Source of the DNA: Microbaculum marinisediminis
Lineage (GTDB): Bacteria > Pseudomonadota > Alphaproteobacteria > Rhizobiales > Tepidamorphaceae
Direction of reading: 5' to 3'
Length of the DNA stretch: 64,000 nucleotides
NCBI RefSeq assembly: GCF_025397915.1
Contig: NZ_JALIDZ010000008.1
Span: 62,001-126,000 of the forward strand
Part shown: positions 60,929-64,000 of the stretch, in pieces
Layout of the letters: each line of letters opens with the position of its first letter
How positions within the stretch are numbered: the first letter of the stretch is position 1
Translations under genes and position numbers: made by a program
Notes under the pieces: model-generated
Database searches by the model: none
What the model saw: only the letters and a program-made list of their open reading frames with translations
Told to the model about the DNA's origin: nothing

Positions 60929-62202
60929 GCCGGACCTCCCTCGGCGAGCATTGGCCGCGGATCGGCGATACGCCCGGCGACGGCCGAGGCGGCGACCGTG
61001 AACGGCGAGGCGAGATAGACCCGAGACGACGCGGCGCCCATGCGGCCCTTGAAGTTGCGGGCAGTCGAGGAGATGCAGGTGATGTCCTCGCCGAGCCGCG
61101 CATTGCCGTAGCCGGCGCAGATGCCGCATGCGTTCGTCAGGACCTTGGCGCCGGCCTCCTCGAACACGGCCATGATGCCGTCCGCTGCGGCGCGCTCCTG
61201 GTCGCGCCGGGAGGCGGGCGCGACGAGCAACTGCACGCCCGACGCGACCTTGCGTCCGCGCAGGATCCGCGCCGCCCGTTCCAGGTCCACGTATTTCGCG
61301 CCGGTGCAGGCGCCGATATAGGCGACGTCGACCGGGGTGTCGGGATAGGCGTCGACATCGGCGGCGTTCGCCGGCGAGTGCGGCGCCGCGACCTGCGGCT
61401 GCAGCGCCGCAGCGTCTAAGACGTGATGCTCGGCGATCGCCGCGTCCGCATCGCCCTGCCAGTCCGAGATGTCGCCGGGTTCGCCGCCGGCCTCTCGAAT
61501 GTACGCGGCGGTCGTCGCATCGGGGGCGATCAGACCGGTCTGGCCGCCAAGCTCGGCCGCCATGTTCGACAGCGTCATCCGCTCCTGCATGCCGAGGCTT
61601 TCGATCGCTTCGCCAGTATATTGCACGGCCTGGTACCGGCCGCCGTCCATGCCGAGCCGGCCGCACAGGGCGAGCATGATGTCCTTGGCCGCGATGCCGT
61701 CGCCGAGCCGTCCGCGCCACTCGATCAAGATCGTCTCGGGCACCCGGATCCAGATCTCGCCGGTCGCCAGAACGCCCGCCATCTCGGTCGCGCCGACGCC
61801 GAACATGTAGGCGCCGAAGGCTCCGCCGGTCGGCGAATGGCTGTCGCCGCCGACGACGAACATGCCCGGCTTCAGGTGGCCGCGCTCCGGCAGCACCACA
61901 TGGCAGATCCCCACGCCGTCATAGAAGGCAACCTGCTTCTCCGCCGCCCAGCGGCGCGTCAGGTCCAGGATCTCGCGCCCGGCCTCGTCGTCACCGGGCA
62001 CGAAATGATCGGAGATCAGCACCACCTTCGAGCGGTCGAACAACCCCACGCCGAGCCGCTTGAGGATCGGCTCGACGCGACGCGGGCCGCCCGAATCGTG
62101 GATCATCGCGAGATCCACCCTGGCGGTCACGATCTCGCCGGGGCTGACCGCGGACCGGCCCGAGGCGCGAGCGATGATCTTTTCGGCGAGCGTCATCGGC
62201 AT
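60925..62202 (-). CDS. Aconitase-superfamily hydratase large subunit (LeuC-like)
   Basis: A 425-residue protein with the [4Fe-4S] ligands in YIGACTGAKYVDL (about 298-310) and TNACGICAGYGN (about 358-369). Substrate regions VGGDSHSPTGGAFGAYMFGVGATEM (about 117-141) and CHVVLPERGHLKPG are intact. The length fits the short LeuC/DmdA class found in archaea and bacteria. It starts 3 bases after livF and is co-translated with the small subunit. It should move or add water on a substituted dicarboxylate. Confidence 0.88.
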   Translation of the reverse strand: MPMTLAEKIIARASGRSAVSPGEIVTARVDLAMIHDSGGPRRVEPILKRLGVGLFDRSKVVLISDHFVPGDDEAGREILDLTRRWAAEKQVAFYDGVGICHVVLPERGHLKPGMFVVGGDSHSPTGGAFGAYMFGVGATEMAGVLATGEIWIRVPETILIEWRGRLGDGIAAKDIMLALCGRLGMDGGRYQAVQYTGEAIESLGMQERMTLSNMAAELGGQTGLIAPDATTAAYIREAGGEPGDISDWQGDADAAIAEHHVLDAAALQPQVAAPHSPANAADVDAYPDTPVDVAYIGACTGAKYVDLERAARILRGRKVASGVQLLVAPASRRDQERAAADGIMAVFEEAGAKVLTNACGICAGYGNARLGEDITCISSTARNFKGRMGAASSRVYLASPFTVAASAVAGRIADPRPMLAEGGPA

Positions 62203-62205
62203 GGT

Positions 62206-62907
62206 TCAGATTCCCAGATACGAGCGCTGCAGCTGCGGATCGCGCATCAGGTCGTCGGCCGGGCCGGACAGGCCGATCGCGCCGTTCTCCATGACGAAGG
62301 CCCGCGTCGCGATGTCCAGCGACTGGCGCACGTTCTGCTCGACCAGCAGGATCGTCAGGCCTTCCTCGTTCAGTTTGCCGATCAGCGCGAACATCTCTTC
62401 CACCAGCATCGGAGACAGGCCGAGCGACGGCTCGTCGAGAACGAGCAGTTTGGGCTCCGACATCATGCCGCGTCCGATGGCGAGCATCTGCTGCTCGCCA
62501 CCCGATAGCGTGCCCGCCTTCTGCGCCATGCGCTCCCGCAGGCGCGGGAAGATCGTCAGCACGCGCTCGATATTGTGGCTGCGCCGTTCGCGCCCGCGGC
62601 GGTAGCCGCCGAGTTCGAGGTTTTCCTTGACCGACAGGTTGGGAAAGACATGGCGCCCTTCCGGGACCTGGACAAGGCCGGCCTTGACGATCGTCGCCGG
62701 ATCGGACCCGGCGATGTCGGCGCCGTCGAAGCGGATCCGCCCGGCCGACGGGCGAATGAGGCCGGACAGGACGGCATTGAAGGTGGTCTTGCCGGCGCCG
62801 TTCGATCCCAAAAGGGCGACGATTTCGGAGTCCGCGATCGCCAGGTCGATGCCGCGCAGGATCTCGGTCTCGCCATAGCCGGCACGCAGCCCCGCAACCT
62901 CAAGCAT
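62206..62907 (-). CDS. livF: Branched-chain amino acid-type ABC transporter ATPase LivF
   Basis: A 233-residue ATPase: LRAGYGETEILRGIDLAI, Walker A LGSNGAGKTT (about 33-42), VPEGRHVFPNLSVKENLELGG, signature LSGGEQQMLAIGR, Walker B LVLDEPSLGLSP and C-terminal RSYLGI. All are LivF hallmarks. It overlaps livG by 8 bases and leads directly into the hydratase genes, which links uptake to the catabolic enzymes. Confidence 0.95.
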   Translation of the reverse strand: MLEVAGLRAGYGETEILRGIDLAIADSEIVALLGSNGAGKTTFNAVLSGLIRPSAGRIRFDGADIAGSDPATIVKAGLVQVPEGRHVFPNLSVKENLELGGYRRGRERRSHNIERVLTIFPRLRERMAQKAGTLSGGEQQMLAIGRGMMSEPKLLVLDEPSLGLSPMLVEEMFALIGKLNEEGLTILLVEQNVRQSLDIATRAFVMENGAIGLSGPADDLMRDPQLQRSYLGI

Positions 62908-63646
62908 GGCCCGTCCCCTCGGCGATCCGGGCAGCCATGCCGTGCCCGAGATAGGCTTCGATGACCGCCGGGTCCCTGGCTATCTCGGCTGGCGGCCCAT
63001 TGGCGATGATCTCGCCCTGATTGAGCACCCACGAGTGCTCCGAGAGGCTCATCACCGCCTGCATAACGTGCTCGATCAGCACGATGGTAACGCCATTGTC
63101 GCGAATCCGCGTGATGATCGGGATGACATCGCGCACCTCGGTCGGATTGAGGCCGGCCATCACCTCGTCGAGCAGGATCAGTTTCGGATCGGTCGCCAGC
63201 GCCTTGGCGACCTCGAGCCGTTTGCGCCCGGCCACCGTCAGCGACGCGGCGTCCTGGTCGAGCCGGTCGGCGAGTCCGACCTGTCGCGCGACGTCTTCGG
63301 CCTTCGCCAGCGCCTCCCGTCGCGAGGCGCGGTGCAGATGCGCGCCGACGGCGATATTGTCGCGCACGGTCTGTCCGGCGAAGGGCTGTACGATCTGGAA
63401 GGTGCGCACCATGCCGAGCGTGGCGATCCGTTCCGGTGCCTCGCCGGTGATGTCGGCGCCGTTGAACAGGACGACGCCCGCATCGGGTTTGTGGAAGCCC
63501 GTGATCAGCGCGAACAGCGTCGTCTTGCCGGCCCCGTTCGGCCCGATCAGCGACACGATCCGGCCCTCTTCGACATCCAGGCTCGCGTCCCGCACCGCCT
63601 GAAGTCCGCCGAAGGATTTCGACACACCTTGGACCGACAGGATCAT
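62900..63646 (-). CDS. livG: Branched-chain amino acid-type ABC transporter ATPase LivG
   Basis: A 248-residue ATPase: VSKSFGGLQAVRDASLDVEEG, Walker A IGPNGAGKTTLF (about 34-45), VRTFQIVQPFAGQTVRDN, a degenerate signature LTVAGRKRLEVAKAL where LSxG is usual, Walker B LILLDEVMAGLNP and IEHVMQAVM. The LivG-type FQ and Q-loop are normal. The T-V-A-G variant of the signature is common in LivG relatives. The ATG at 63646 overlaps the livM stop; the longer frame beyond is a livM shadow. Confidence 0.94.
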   Translation of the reverse strand: MILSVQGVSKSFGGLQAVRDASLDVEEGRIVSLIGPNGAGKTTLFALITGFHKPDAGVVLFNGADITGEAPERIATLGMVRTFQIVQPFAGQTVRDNIAVGAHLHRASRREALAKAEDVARQVGLADRLDQDAASLTVAGRKRLEVAKALATDPKLILLDEVMAGLNPTEVRDVIPIITRIRDNGVTIVLIEHVMQAVMSLSEHSWVLNQGEIIANGPPAEIARDPAVIEAYLGHGMAARIAEGTGHA

Positions 63647-64000
63647 GCGGCCCTCGCACGCAGGAGCTTGCGGACGGAGACGCGACCGAGACCGGCAAGG
63701 CCGCGCGGCAGGAACATCACGATGAAGACCAGCAGCGCGCCATAGATGACGAGCGAGATACCCGGCGCGTCGCCGACGAAGTCGCGGGTGATCTCCGACA
63801 GCGCGTGCAGGAAGACGGCGCCGAGCAGGGGCCCGAACAGCGTTCCCAGCCCGCCGACGATCGGCACCAGCAGCGACTCGACCGAGATGGCGGGGCCATA
63901 GGCGATGCTTGGATCGAGATAAAGGAAGTACTGGGCGTAGAACACGCCGGCGAGACCGGAGAAGCAACCCGACAGGACGATGCCGCCAAGCTTGACGCGC
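63643..64000 (-). CDS. livM: Branched-chain amino acid-type ABC permease LivM, C-terminal part (cut by window edge)
   Basis: The last 118 residues of a permease whose N terminus lies outside the window. RVKLGGIVLSGCFSGLAGVFYAQYF is the visible beginning in pieces, followed by LLVPIVGGLGTLFGPLLGAVFLHAL (the conserved LivM GGxGTxxGPxxGA motif) and two final helices. The basic tail SVRKLLRARAA is cytoplasmic. It is co-translated with livG. Genes for the binding protein and LivH are expected just outside to the right. Confidence 0.92.
   Translation of the reverse strand, partial: RVKLGGIVLSGCFSGLAGVFYAQYFLYLDPSIAYGPAISVESLLVPIVGGLGTLFGPLLGAVFLHALSEITRDFVGDAPGISLVIYGALLVFIVMFLPRGLAGLGRVSVRKLLRARAA

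Noticed and set aside
1-64000. CRISPR arrays, tRNA or rRNA genes, insertion sequences, prophage or att sites
   Set aside because: No regularly spaced repeats, cloverleaf-like sequences, transposase/integrase motifs or flanking direct repeats were seen on either strand.

Overview
The window is high-GC, gene-dense bacterial DNA. The complete PhyR-NepR-EcfG general stress cassette is an alphaproteobacterial hallmark. The nosRZDFYLX gene order, a fused NarK, a tandem-domain ProW and a Dnr/NarR pair of Crp/Fnr regulators suggest a denitrifying or nitrate-respiring member of the Hyphomicrobiales (Rhizobiales). The genus cannot be named from the sequence alone. I see no rRNA, tRNA, CRISPR array, insertion sequence or prophage.

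Layout. (1) 1-4474, minus: an osmolyte/choline-type ABC transporter (proX-proV-proW) ending in a choline-kinase-like gene cut by the window edge. A divergent DeoR-family regulator (4753-5514) faces it across a region with helically phased repeats. (2) 5528-18003, minus: narK-narG-narH-narJ-narI followed by a parvulin-type isomerase, a 96-aa protein, a hemerythrin-like protein and nnrS. The divergent Crp/Fnr gene (narR-like, 18276-18974) shares an intergenic region with two Fnr-type boxes. (3) 19412-29348, plus: a dipeptide-type ABC transporter (dppABCDF), a TRAP transporter (dctPQM) and a BASS-like permease. (4) 29409-30896, minus: truncated hemoglobin, 5-formyl-THF cyclo-ligase and a DUF6522-like protein behind a perfect NsrR-like palindrome. 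(5) 31175-40782: a Dnr-like regulator and the nos operon nosRZDFYLX with an Fnr/Dnr box upstream of nosR. (6) 41250-53678: a general-stress island (dps operon, DUF1328, phyR, nepR-ecfG, two HWE/HisKA_2-type sensor kinases, a response regulator, DUF2254, csbD, an AI-2E-type permease), with EcfG-type promoters GGAAC-N16/17-CGTT in front of most transcription units. (7) 53718-64000, minus: one tightly overlapping operon livM-livG-livF-leuC-like-leuD-like-PEP mutase/ICL-type lyase-hyuB-hyuA-isochorismatase-fold hydrolase-FAD oxidoreductase. It looks like uptake plus catabolism of an unidentified cyclic amide or carboxylate.

How it fits together. Regions 2, 4 and 5 give the two ends of denitrification (nitrate to nitrite, nitrous oxide to dinitrogen) plus nitric-oxide defence. 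Nitrite and NO reductases are not in the window. Narrow regulators sit beside their targets: narR-like by narK, and dnr between nosX and the hemoglobin operon. The stress island contains the partner-switching core and likely input kinases. Its promoters can be read directly, which ties several small hypothetical genes to the EcfG regulon.

Most notable points: an ethylene-receptor-like membrane sensor domain on a bacterial histidine kinase beside a receiver that lacks its phosphoacceptor aspartate; the hyu/aconitase-like/lyase operon, whose overall pathway I cannot assign to a described route; the NsrR-like operator; and stem-loops placed just after all three solute-binding-protein genes.
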